In this document: positions 21,253 to 31,195 of the stretch, one piece after another
Position numbering within the stretch: the first letter of the stretch is position 1
Layout of the letters: each line of letters opens with the position of its first letter
Made by a program: the position numbers and the translations under genes
The notes under the pieces: model-generated
What the model saw: only the letters and a program-made list of their open reading frames with translations
Database searches by the model: none
Told to the model about the DNA's origin: nothing
Source of the DNA: Amorphophallus konjac
Lineage: Eukaryota; Streptophyta; Magnoliopsida; Alismatales; Araceae
Assembly: GCA_022559845.1 (NCBI GenBank)
Contig: CM040125.1
Coordinates: 322,469,829-322,533,828 of the forward strand
Length of the DNA stretch: 64,000 nt
Direction: 5' to 3'

Positions 21253-22075
21253 AATATTTCAATAGACGAATCAACCATGTCAGCCCTTGACATCCTGTCG
21301 GCACTGACAAAGAACACCCCACCCGAACCTTTCGTCTGGGATTGGGGAATCAACCTTTCTCATTGCGTTGGCACCAGCCCCGTACCAACGAATATTTCAA
21401 TAGACGAATTAACCATGTCAGCCCTTGACATCCTATCGACACTGACGAAGAACACCCCATCCGAAGGGAATCAACCTTTCTCCTTGCGTTGACACCAGCC
21501 CCGTACCAATGAATATTTCAATAGACAAATCAACCATGTCAGCCCTCGACATCCTGTCGACACTGACGAAGAACACCCCATCCGAACCTTTCGTCCGAGA
21601 TTCGGGAATCAACATTTCTCCTTACGTTGGCACCAGCCCCGTACCAACGAATATTTCAATAGACAAATCAACCATGTCAGCCCTTGACATCTTGTCGGCA
21701 CTGACGAAGAATACCTCACCCGAAACTTTCGTCCAGGATTGGGGAATCAACATTTCTCCTTGCGTTGCCACCAGCCCCGTACCAACGAATATATCAATAG
21801 ACGAATCGACCATGTCAGCCCTTGATATCCTGTCGGCACTGACGAAGAACACTCCATCCGAACATTTCATCTGGGATTGGGGAATCAACCTTTCTCCTTG
21901 CGTTGGCACCAGTCCCGTACCAACAAATATTTCAATAGACGAATCAACAGTGTTAGCCCATGACATCCTGTCGGCACTGACGAAGAATACCCCACCCGAA
22001 CCTTTCGTCCGGGATTGGGGAATCAACCTTTCTCCTTGCGTTGGCACCAGCCCCGTACCAACGAACACGCCAAGA
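21253..22075. repeat. Tandem array D, 138-bp unit, six copies
   Basis: Units start aatatttcaatagac at 21253, 21391, 21512, 21650, 21788 and 21926. Spacing is 138 bp except one shortened unit (121 bp). The unit is 46 codons long without stops in one frame, which explains the long plus-strand ORF over it. It is unrelated to arrays A-C of Tat-1, though in the same position relative to pol. Confidence 0.92.
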
Positions 22076-22343
22076 GACAAACAAACCACGTCTACCCCGA
22101 CACCCTGTCAGCATGGACAAACAACCCCTTTTGACCAAGACCTCCTCTCTAGGTTATTGGATGAACAAACTCTTCTCTCCGCCCCTCTAAGGTCGAATCA
22201 ACCTACTCGGGTCGAAGGCACCGGTGGCACCATTTGGTTAATCGCACGGTGGACATGGTGGAGTGTCCCCTCGTCCCTCCTCTGGAAGGACGAGCACTCT
22301 CCTATGCTCCTACGTGAACCCCACTGGGCACTCTCCGAATGAG

Positions 22344-22348
22344 CTATT
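22344..22348. other. Target-site duplication of the outer element (left)
   Basis: CTATT, repeated at 36312-36316 directly after the other LTR. The uninterrupted Tat-2 sequence would read ...gaatgag CTATT agtacgaa... Confidence 0.92.
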
Positions 22349-22521
22349 TGATGTGACACCACCTTGGGTGGCAATCACAAGGCCAATGAACCTTGGACCT
22401 ATGATTCGCAAGCAAACAACTTGGACGATGAAATTACTCGGGCGAGCTCACTCGCTTAGCGGACACTATTGCCCGTGGGCAAATTGGCAATGGTGGGGAG
22501 GGTCCAAAGTGGGACCTTGAC
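22349..22521 (-). repeat. Outer element 3' LTR, first piece
   Basis: Identical in layout to 34105-34277. Ends in TTGAC, the target site of the inner element, and resumes at 29159 after it. Confidence 0.93.
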
Positions 22522-24608
22522 TGACGCGGGACGGGGACCGACACGGACTAAGACTCACAAAAGACTCTAACTGAGGCCGGCAGTAGCACGCTCAAGGGTC
22601 GCCAAGTGGCTGACCACCGTGATATCCCACAGAATGAGGGACGTCTCTCAACAGAAACTCCGACCTCGGCCGTCCCAAGGAGGGAAGCGCACGTGTCTAG
22701 GCGTATAGTCGACCTCCAAAGACAAGGGGAGTCGAGTCCTAGCTCGGTGCTCGACTAGTGCTAGGGATGGATGCTCTCACTCACGATCCGCGGTGATGGC
22801 AATAAGTGGCTAGGCACCTACCCTCTCTCAAGCGGCATAATCGATCACATACTAAAAGAGCAAGCAAAAGGAGGGGAGTCGGAGCGCGTACCTCCACGCC
22901 TAGGCGTGGGGAAGGAACCCCGGCCGTGAACCAACAACCCCGATACACCAGAGGTCAATAAAATACAACCCAATAACGGCCCACTCCTCGCAGGGAGGTA
23001 AAAGGCTACAACCAATACGTTCGGGGCTGCCGGACACGGGTTGACGGGCCGCACTCGGTGACGGGTCGGCCACGAGGAGGTTCGGGTGCAACGCTGCAGA
23101 AACCGGTGTCGCGCGCGCCTGGGCGGAGGGGGGGTCTCACGGGCTGATACGACGCCCGTTTGAGGCACCGTCAGAGAGGACGCGTCGCTGACTGTTGGAG
23201 GAACGCTCCGGCCAAAGGGGCGCGCTGGATCCGCCGGTGGTGACCGTGGGCGCTGCTGAAAGTCAGATCAGGTTCTGTGGGCACAGAACTGCGCACGCCG
23301 ACGGTAAAATCTGGAAATCGGCCTTCTGGTGCCCGAACAAGTCCGGGCCGGTTGGGGGTGAAAACTGACTGGCAGAGATCGCCCTCGGCCAAATGGCGCT
23401 GGCAGACGACGCCGGTGCGAGCCGCAGGAGTCGCTGAAAGTCGGGGCTGGTTCGCTGGGCGGACTGGGCAGACACGCTGGCGCAACCCCACGAGATCGAC
23501 CGCCACGGACGGTGACGATGTCGAAACGCGACGCCGTCGGCGGCGTTGGAAAGTTGACTCGGAGATCTACGAACCCTGAAGAAACCAGGGCAAAAGACGC
23601 AGCGTGGAGGCCTGGGGAAAATTCGCAATCAGGGCCTCCCCGCTGGGCGAGCAGAGAAAGTGGTGCTGGCGCAGGTCGGCGGAGAAAATCGGTACGGGCG
23701 GTGCCGATCTCCGATTGATGCAAAACGGGCGCCGACGCGAAGCTGATCCGCAGACGTATCTCCAGGAAAATAGGTCGTGGCAAAACTCGTCCAAGAAGGG
23801 GGCGCGAGCTCTGCTACAAGTCGGGGCAGAAATCTGGAATCACGAACACGAACCGTCGAGGAAGAAGACGAGGATAAGAGGGAACCCCGGAGTCCACCGA
23901 GGGCTGAGGCGTCACACCTCGCCGTTCTCCCGTCGCAGGAGCAGAAAGAGAGAGAGAGAGGGGCGCAAAAAGCTTTTGCACAATACTCCACTTGTATTCA
24001 AATTCATGTGTAAACTGTAATCGGTACAAGGTGAGAACTACTTATAGGGGATGGGAAAACCCTAATCTAACTAGAAGGGGAGGGGTGCGCCCAGCTCCAA
24101 GGAGAGAAAGGCGGCCCATATTTCAGCAAGCTTAGAAAAATAAGAAAGGAATCTAAGTGGGAGAAGGAAGGGATGGAGTTGGGGAAAGGAGGAGAGGGGA
24201 AAAGGGGAAGGGAGAGGGGAGCGCCCCCCACCTTCCCTAGTAGAACTAGGAAGGGGTGGGCGGCTGCCTCCTCCTCCTCTAGATGGGGAGGGGGCCGCCC
24301 CCTAAACCCTAATGGGCTTCTTTTAAGTGGGCTTCAAGCCCCAATAAGCCCCTGACCCAATAACAAGATCCATTACCCCACAAAGCAACCCAACTGGCCA
24401 CTATATGGCCCAATAAGTGCCCAAACAAGAAGATGTCCACGCAGGGACCAAAAGACAAGGCCCACAAGGCCTGAGCAAGTCCAGACTGAGGCCCAACATG
24501 GCCTAAACATGATGAAAAGATAACTAGAAGGTGCCGCCGTCGCCGAGCCACAAGGAGGTAGCGGTGTGCCGGGTGCTCCGTCGAGGATAGCGCCGTGTGT
24601 CCTCACCA
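22522..24608 (-). repeat. Inner element 3' LTR
   Basis: 2087 bp, TG...CA ends. A fixed offset of 4545 bp relates it to the other LTR. Holds the last 85 bp of the element's ORF. Short ORFs inside recur in both LTRs and are not considered genes. Confidence 0.95.
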
Positions 24609-26770
24609 ATTCTCCCCGGGTGGGAAGAACTCGACCCCGTCGAGTAAGGGTCACGGTCGCTGAGGTACCGCTCCAGCAGGTCCGGATCGATCCGCTCCAG
24701 CTCTCCACGTGTAATCCAGGTGTTGTCCGACTCGGGGCGCCCTCTCCAACGCACTAAGAAGCGTTGGTAGGCTCCGCTCCTGGTAGTAGTCACCTGCTCA
24801 TCCAGTATGCAATCTATATGCTCGCGTTTTTGTAATGGGGCTGGAGGAGGTGGACTCTCAGTAGGTGTATCACTCACAACAGGAGGGTCAGGCCCAAATA
24901 ACTCACTGGGTATCACCGCGGGATCCCGATAAGCTACCAGATCAGAGACATTGAACGTCGAACTGATCCCGTAGTCGTCTGGTAGCTCGATCTCATACGC
25001 GTTCGACCCAATACGCCTCAACACTCTGAATGGTCCTGCACCGCGGTCTTGGAGCTTCTTTACGGCTCCCGAAGGAAACCGTTCCGGTCTAACCCGGACC
25101 ATGACGTACTCTCCCTCGCGGAACTCACGTGTGCGTCTGTGCGCGTCAGCTAACTCCTTGTAACGTGCGTTGCTGGCCTCGAGGTGGTGATGATGCAGAC
25201 TCCGAACTAGCTGTGTTGACTCATACCTATGTGAATGCAGTGGTGGTCCTGGACATCCAAACACAGACCTAGCATGCCTATGACTCCTACATGATTGGAC
25301 AACACGGGGAGGACCAGGACAACCAAAGTTGTATCTATCATGCATGGGTGTCCTACGGAATGTGGTAGACTCATGGGGACTAAATTGCCCAAACTCACTC
25401 ATGACATTCCCTATATGAGACAAACCCCTATATGATGGTGGACATGAAGAAACATGGGGAAGAGACATGTGTCCCTGGCCTCCTAAGCTCGGGCATCTGG
25501 ATGCCGGTAAGGTGAGGTGTTGACTAGAAGGCCTAGGTGGTGTATGATAGTGGACCTCCTCGACAAGGTGGGGAAAAGAATATGGGTCGAGAGGCTCACT
25601 AGGGAGGGGATCGAAAGGGTCAAAGAAATGATGACCCCTCCCGACAGGTCCCTTCACTATACTTGCCCATGTGCGACATTCGCCCAGGTGCAGATAATCA
25701 CCTTCAGGCACTCTCATGTATGGGGCAAGAGGCTCATGAGGAAGGCAAGGAAGGCAAGGTTCCTCCCTCGGGACCGTGAAACCATAAGCGGGGACAAAAT
25801 CAACCTCCACGGGTATGGGAAATAATAAAAGGACCTCGGATGTGATATGTCCTATGGTGTAGACCGAGGTAATAGACCCCAAAGCAGGGAGTGTAAAGCT
25901 ATGACTATAGGGTTGGTCAGACCCTAAGGTCAACATATAAGTCAACTCCCATTGATAATCTAAACTCCTAAGGAAGTCCTTCACATTTTCAAGAAAGCAG
26001 AAGGACCGAAAAGTGGTGTGAAAGGAGTTAAGGGGTATTATTGGGAGGGCTGGTCCCATGGGTGTATAGCAAGGAATGGAGACATCTAGAAGTGGACCCT
26101 CCCTTAGCCAGCTAGCTAAAGACTCACCAATGACCAGTTCACCCTCGGAAGGTAAGAATGTCTCTATATGAGGGTCTAAGGGTGAAGCCTCTCTCTCGGG
26201 AGGGGAAACGGAGTCCTCTATGATGTGGAGGGGATCACTCCCTAACTCCTCAACCTCAGTTAGGTACTCCTCAATCAACTCCTGTTCAGCCTCGTAACTC
26301 ACTGGAACAAACCCAGGTGATGACATGGAGGTGGTCGGCGTAACGCCGTCATGGAAGACAAACTCACCGGGAAGGTGAGATGGGTGTAAGGTGCAGGTCC
26401 TCCTATCCAGGTCGATGGTCGCACTTCTTTCCTCCAACCAAGTTCGCCCTAAAATGATGCATGGACCAGCAAGTGTGCTGATCTTGCACCAAGCGCCATC
26501 GAAATATTTAACGGGGCCAAACCACCGTTGAAACTCGATAAAAGCTAAACCATCACGGAGAACAATCTCCCCAGTCTTAGAGAGTGACTCAATAATGTCT
26601 TGTGAGACACAGTTAGACGACACCCTACTGATGAAGTCGATCTCCGTATGCATCCCATTAGGTAGGATGGCAGTGGACATGACAGGGCGCTGGAATGACT
26701 CGGTCATCGGTATAGGGATCGGGTCTCCCGACGACTGAGTGGTAGGGGCGACACTTAGGGGTCGTACCAT
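24524..26770 (-). CDS. Inner element protein: dead protease-like domain, unknown core, integrase tail and chromodomain
   Basis: 748 aa from ATG 26770; the frame is open a little further upstream without an ATG. Residues about 30-130 resemble a retropepsin (CIILGRTWLEERSATIDLD near its end), but the DSG/DTG site is replaced by DFISRVSSN, so no protease activity is expected. A long acidic middle follows with WLREGP...PMG, GSITSVYTIGHITSEVLLL and two [YN/V]FGCPGPP motifs. About 534-647 resembles the end of a gypsy integrase (FREGEYVMVRVRPERF, GAGPFRVLRRIGSNAYEIELP). About 648-704 is a chromodomain (CILDEQV, FLVRWRGRPESDNTWI, DPDLLERY), a module that can direct chromoviruses to chromatin. The stop lies in the 3' LTR. 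Catalytic pol is absent. The middle is shared with the outer element. Confidence 0.85.
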   Translation of the reverse strand: MVRPLSVAPTTQSSGDPIPIPMTESFQRPVMSTAILPNGMHTEIDFISRVSSNCVSQDIIESLSKTGEIVLRDGLAFIEFQRWFGPVKYFDGAWCKISTLAGPCIILGRTWLEERSATIDLDRRTCTLHPSHLPGEFVFHDGVTPTTSMSSPGFVPVSYEAEQELIEEYLTEVEELGSDPLHIIEDSVSPPEREASPLDPHIETFLPSEGELVIGESLASWLREGPLLDVSIPCYTPMGPALPIIPLNSFHTTFRSFCFLENVKDFLRSLDYQWELTYMLTLGSDQPYSHSFTLPALGSITSVYTIGHITSEVLLLFPIPVEVDFVPAYGFTVPREEPCLPCLPHEPLAPYMRVPEGDYLHLGECRTWASIVKGPVGRGHHFFDPFDPLPSEPLDPYSFPHLVEEVHYHTPPRPSSQHLTLPASRCPSLGGQGHMSLPHVSSCPPSYRGLSHIGNVMSEFGQFSPHESTTFRRTPMHDRYNFGCPGPPRVVQSCRSHRHARSVFGCPGPPLHSHRYESTQLVRSLHHHHLEASNARYKELADAHRRTREFREGEYVMVRVRPERFPSGAVKKLQDRGAGPFRVLRRIGSNAYEIELPDDYGISSTFNVSDLVAYRDPAVIPSELFGPDPPVVSDTPTESPPPPAPLQKREHIDCILDEQVTTTRSGAYQRFLVRWRGRPESDNTWITRGELERIDPDLLERYLSDRDPYSTGSSSSHPGRIGEDTRRYPRRSTRHTATSLWLGDGGTF
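24609..24621 (-). promoter_or_regulatory. Inner element polypurine tract
   Basis: On the minus strand cccggggagaat directly precedes the 3' LTR. It is also coding (HPGRIGED region). Confidence 0.65.
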
Positions 26771-27050
26771 AAGAGCATCGAATCGGGCCAATAGGGATGA
26801 CTAATCTGACATGTGGGCTCGAGGAACCACCATGGGGTTGGCGCGGAGCTGGGCATGCAAGACTCAACGAGACAAGGACAAAACTCTAACTAGACACAAA
26901 CCTAACATTACAATGCAATGGTGGGTTACCTAGATGAACTAAGAGACTCAATGCAACCTAGATAACTCTAAGGCCTCAATTGCACCCTAGACAACCTAAA
27001 GACTCGAATGACCTAAGACCCCAATTTGTTAGAACAAACTGGTTCCCTAA
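26771..27050 (-). other. Inner element leader, no capsid gene
   Basis: About 280 bp between primer site and ORF. No ORF with a capsid motif, so this element has lost gag while the outer one keeps it. Confidence 0.6.
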
Positions 27051-27062
27051 GCTCTGATACCA
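27051..27062 (-). promoter_or_regulatory. Inner element primer-binding site (tRNA-iMet)
   Basis: TGGTATCAGAGC on the minus strand, four nt from the 5' LTR end, complementary to the 3' end of plant initiator Met tRNA. Confidence 0.88.
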
Positions 27063-27066
27063 AATT

Positions 27067-29153
27067 TGACGCGGGACGGGGACCGACACGGACTAAGACT
27101 CACAAAAGACTCTAACTGAGGCCGGCAGTAGCACGCTCAAGGGTCGCCAAGTGGCTGACCACCGTGATATCCCACAGAATGAGGGACGTCTCTCAACAGA
27201 AACTCCGACCTCGGCCGTCCCAAGGAGGGAAGCGCACGTGTCTAGGCGTATAGTCGACCTCCAAAGACAAGGGGAGTCGAGTCCTAGCTCGGTGCTCGAC
27301 TAGTGCTAGGGATGGATGCTCTCACTCACGATCCGCGGTGATGGCAATAAGTGGCTAGGCACCTACCCTCTCTCAAGCGGCATAATCGATCACATACTAA
27401 AAGAGCAAGCAAAAGGAGGGGAGTCGGAGCGCGTACCTCCACGCCTAGGCGTGGGGAAGGAACCCCGGCCGTGAACCAACAACCCCGATACACCAGAGGT
27501 CAATAAAATACAACCCAATAACGGCCCACTCCTCGCAGGGAGGTAAAAGGCTACAACCAATACGTTCGGGGCTGCCGGACACGGGTTGACGGGCCGCACT
27601 CGGTGACGGGTCGGCCACGAGGAGGTTCGGGTGCAACGCTGCAGAAACCGGTGTCGCGCGCGCCTGGGCGGAGGGGGGGTCTCACGGGCTGATACGACGC
27701 CCGTTTGAGGCACCGTCAGAGAGGACGCGTCGCTGACTGTTGGAGGAACGCTCCGGCCAAAGGGGCGCGCTGGATCCGCCGGTGGTGACCGTGGGCGCTG
27801 CTGAAAGTCAGATCAGGTTCTGTGGGCACAGAACTGCGCACGCCGACGGTAAAATCTGGAAATCGGCCTTCTGGTGCCCGAACAAGTCCGGGCCGGTTGG
27901 GGGTGAAAACTGACTGGCAGAGATCGCCCTCGGCCAAATGGCGCTGGCAGACGACGCCGGTGCGAGCCGCAGGAGTCGCTGAAAGTCGGGGCTGGTTCGC
28001 TGGGCGGACTGGGCAGACACGCTGGCGCAACCCCACGAGATCGACCGCCACGGACGGTGACGATGTCGAAACGCGACGCCGTCGGCGGCGTTGGAAAGTT
28101 GACTCGGAGATCTACGAACCCTGAAGAAACCAGGGCAAAAGACGCAGCGTGGAGGCCTGGGGAAAATTCGCAATCAGGGCCTCCCCGCTGGGCGAGCAGA
28201 GAAAGTGGTGCTGGCGCAGGTCGGCGGAGAAAATCGGTACGGGCGGTGCCGATCTCCGATTGATGCAAAACGGGCGCCGACGCGAAGCTGATCCGCAGAC
28301 GTATCTCCAGGAAAATAGGTCGTGGCAAAACTCGTCCAAGAAGGGGGCGCGAGCTCTGCTACAAGTCGGGGCAGAAATCTGGAATCACGAACACGAACCG
28401 TCGAGGAAGAAGACGAGGATAAGAGGGAACCCCGGAGTCCACCGAGGGCTGAGGCGTCACACCTCGCCGTTCTCCCGTCGCAGGAGCAGAAAGAGAGAGA
28501 GAGAGGGGCGCAAAAAGCTTTTGCACAATACTCCACTTGTATTCAAATTCATGTGTAAACTGTAATCGGTACAAGGTGAGAACTACTTATAGGGGATGGG
28601 AAAACCCTAATCTAACTAGAAGGGGAGGGGTGCGCCCAGCTCCAAGGAGAGAAAGGCGGCCCATATTTCAGCAAGCTTAGAAAAATAAGAAAGGAATCTA
28701 AGTGGGAGAAGGAAGGGATGGAGTTGGGGAAAGGAGGAGAGGGGAAAAGGGGAAGGGAGAGGGGAGCGCCCCCCACCTTCCCTAGTAGAACTAGGAAGGG
28801 GTGGGCGGCTGCCTCCTCCTCCTCTAGATGGGGAGGGGGCCGCCCCCTAAACCCTAATGGGCTTCTTTTAAGTGGGCTTCAAGCCCCAATAAGCCCCTGA
28901 CCCAATAACAAGATCCATTACCCCACAAAGCAACCCAACTGGCCACTATATGGCCCAATAAGTGCCCAAACAAGAAGATGTCCACGCAGGGACCAAAAGA
29001 CAAGGCCCACAAGGCCTGAGCAAGTCCAGACTGAGGCCCAACACGGCCTAAACATGATGAAAAGATAACTAGAAGGTGCCGCCGTCGCCGAGCCACAAGG
29101 AGGTAGCGGTGTGCCGGGTGCTCCGTCGAGGATAGCGCCGTGTGTCCTCACCA
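27067..29153 (-). repeat. Inner element 5' LTR
   Basis: Near-perfect copy of 22522-24608. A TATA-like TATAAGTA lies on the minus strand at 28584-28591, the likely promoter of the element. Confidence 0.95.
28584..28591 (-). promoter_or_regulatory. TATA-like box, inner 5' LTR
   Basis: TATAAGTA in the context cccctataagtagttctc, read on the minus strand. The same sequence is at 24039-24046 in the 3' LTR. Confidence 0.55.
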
Positions 29154-29158
29154 TTGAC
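29154..29158. other. Target-site duplication of the inner element (right)
   Basis: TTGAC, matching 22517-22521. The intact site is visible in the undisturbed outer LTR (ccTTGACgttccg). Confidence 0.95.
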
Positions 29159-31195
29159 GTTCCGAGGCTAGGCTTCACTATGGCTGACCCCCCTAAGGGG
29201 CTGGGATACCCAATTTAGTGGGCGGTCAGCATGCCCAAGGCATGAGTTGTAGGGTCGCTCTTACCTCACTCCGCGGTGGCCACTCAATTGGAGGGAAATT
29301 TGGATCAAACACTCACTTACCGTCCGACGGAGCTAAAGACAATACTAAATAAGCATGAATAAACCAGCGACAGATGTGTCCTGGAACTCACCTGATTGGT
29401 GTGAGAACACCGATCACGGCTGATAGACGAGGGCGAGCGGGGAGGCGTGGATACGCACCCGCACGCCGCGCCGATGCCACTTGACCATGTTTAAGTGATT
29501 ACAACACTATGCCTCTCGCAGGAGGGGGATCTTGGGGTGGAGGTTAACTGTTAACACATCCAAAACTACCTCCACACAGGAAGGGGCCTTCAGCCGGCCA
29601 AGCAAAAAGGGGGAAAATCGGGTTAGAAATAAAGAATGGTAGCCGATGCCGATTCTGTCCACTATCTGCGCTTCAGGACAGGCAGTTGGTTCTCTGGACG
29701 CTGCGGCCACTCCAGAATTTTGCCGATGACGAAACCAGTTGGAGATTGCTTGTAGCTAGGCCGGGATGACGCCTGAATTTTGGTAATTTCATCGGGCACC
29801 GGCGCTGGTCGGAGTAAGACCTTGAACAGGGGAACAGGTTGACAGTTCTGACTGCTTCAGGAACTCAGCAGCAGGAAGCAGAGGATGCCACAACCGCTCC
29901 TGAACTCAGAATGAGGTGCCGCCAGAGTCGACGGAACCGTATGTGAGTCCTCTTCGTAACAAGCTTGACGGGGATGCCGTTTGTTGTCGGAGCAGACCGG
30001 GAGGCTCAGAACACTGAGGAGGGGTCGGTGCAGACTGAGTGGAGACAGAACCGCGCACCCGGGGAGTAAAAATGATAACTCTCAGGTCCGGTTGCAAAAC
30101 TGGGCTCTGCTTCTTGGGGATGATAGAAGACTCGTAGTAGAAGATTTTTTTAGAATAACGCTTGATCAGATTCCCAACAGGTTCGTCGTAGTCGAGCTTC
30201 CACTCCGGCTCTGGTCTCCTGCCAGGGAGGCTTTGCGCAGTCGAGGAAGAAAGGGCCTCCCGATCAGCACGGTGCTCGGATGAGGACGAAACTACCTCGC
30301 TTGGAAAGCTCTCTGGACGACCTTTCCAGAGATATATGCCTTGCCACCAGAAGAGTCAAGAGCATTCCAGAGATGACGCAGCTTCTAGGACCAAACTTGC
30401 TGCCTGCGACCTGCAAATGAAGTTGCTACCTTGTAGTGGCAAATGGTGGTGGAATGAGGTGGAGGGAAGGGGAGGGCGACCTGACCTAGGGGAGAGGGGG
30501 TTTGGGCGACCAAGGGCTATGGTGGGAAGGAAATTTTTAAATTCAGATGGTCTTGGGAGGTGGAGGGTGGCATGGGGGAGAGGGAAAGGTGTTTGGGAAA
30601 GTGGGTAGGGTAGTTGGGGGTTGGAAGGTGGGGAAAGGATTGGAGGAGTGGACCTAGGGGTTGGGGTGAGTTAATGGAGGGGGTGTGGGGACTTGGGATG
30701 GAGTTATTAGGGGAGGGGAAGTGAGAGAAAGTGGTTGGGAGGGGGAGGAGAGAGAAAGGGGCGCACCCCTTAGAGAAAGAGAGGGATAACGAGAGAGAGA
30801 GAGTGAAGAGAAATTTGGTGGAAGAGAGAAAGACTAGAGATTTTCTTCTATTCAAATGATTCTTCAAAAGTTGTTACATATGAGGGGAGTGGGGGCCTAT
30901 TTATAGGCTTACATAATTCCATATGACCAAACTAACCTTGACCAAATGCACTAATGACAAGCAAGTCCAAGGGAGGGGCGCCCCTGGGCCTAGCCCACTA
31001 GTTGGGCCCAAAAGACTATCAAACTGACCCATTAACCTATTAACTGACTCAAATAAAGAAAGATTACATCTACGACTCAAATAAAAAATGAAAATTACAT
31101 GATACTGCTCAAAATTAAGTGATGGAGATGATGAAGTGCCGATGGCGAGCAATCGAAGTTTCGAAAAGATGGAGTGACTGGGGATGTCCCCATCA
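29159..31195 (-). repeat. Outer element 3' LTR, second piece
   Basis: Continues the LTR after the inner element to its end ...tgtcccCATCA. Matches 34278-36311 with scattered substitutions. Includes the TATA-like tatttata at 30898-30905 and the last 101 bp of the element ORF. Confidence 0.93.

Larger units (their letters stand above)
22522..29153 (-). mobile_element. Inner non-autonomous chromodomain LTR retrotransposon
   Basis: Complete 6632-bp element nested in the outer LTR. LTRs of 2087 bp each (22522-24608 and 27067-29153) begin TGACGCGGG and end CTCACCA. The target duplication TTGAC lies at 22517-22521 and 29154-29158. The iMet primer site on the minus strand (27051-27062) sets the orientation. 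The LTRs appear identical except for one seen difference (24495 T, 29040 C region), so the insertion is recent. The interior (2.46 kb) holds one ORF without RT, RNase H or integrase core. Confidence 0.95.

Noticed and set aside
20868..21353. Minus-strand ORF with a long Phe/Leu/Ser stretch resembling a membrane protein
   Set aside because: Produced by the complementary pyrimidine strand of the purine tract at 21012-21215.
22845..24029. Cluster of ORFs in the inner LTR (repeated at 27390-28574)
   Set aside because: Identical in both LTRs, overlapping on both strands, no domains; GC-rich LTR sequence.
24300..24314. ccctaaaccctaat as a telomere repeat
   Set aside because: Only two units, inside an LTR and duplicated at 28845; no array.
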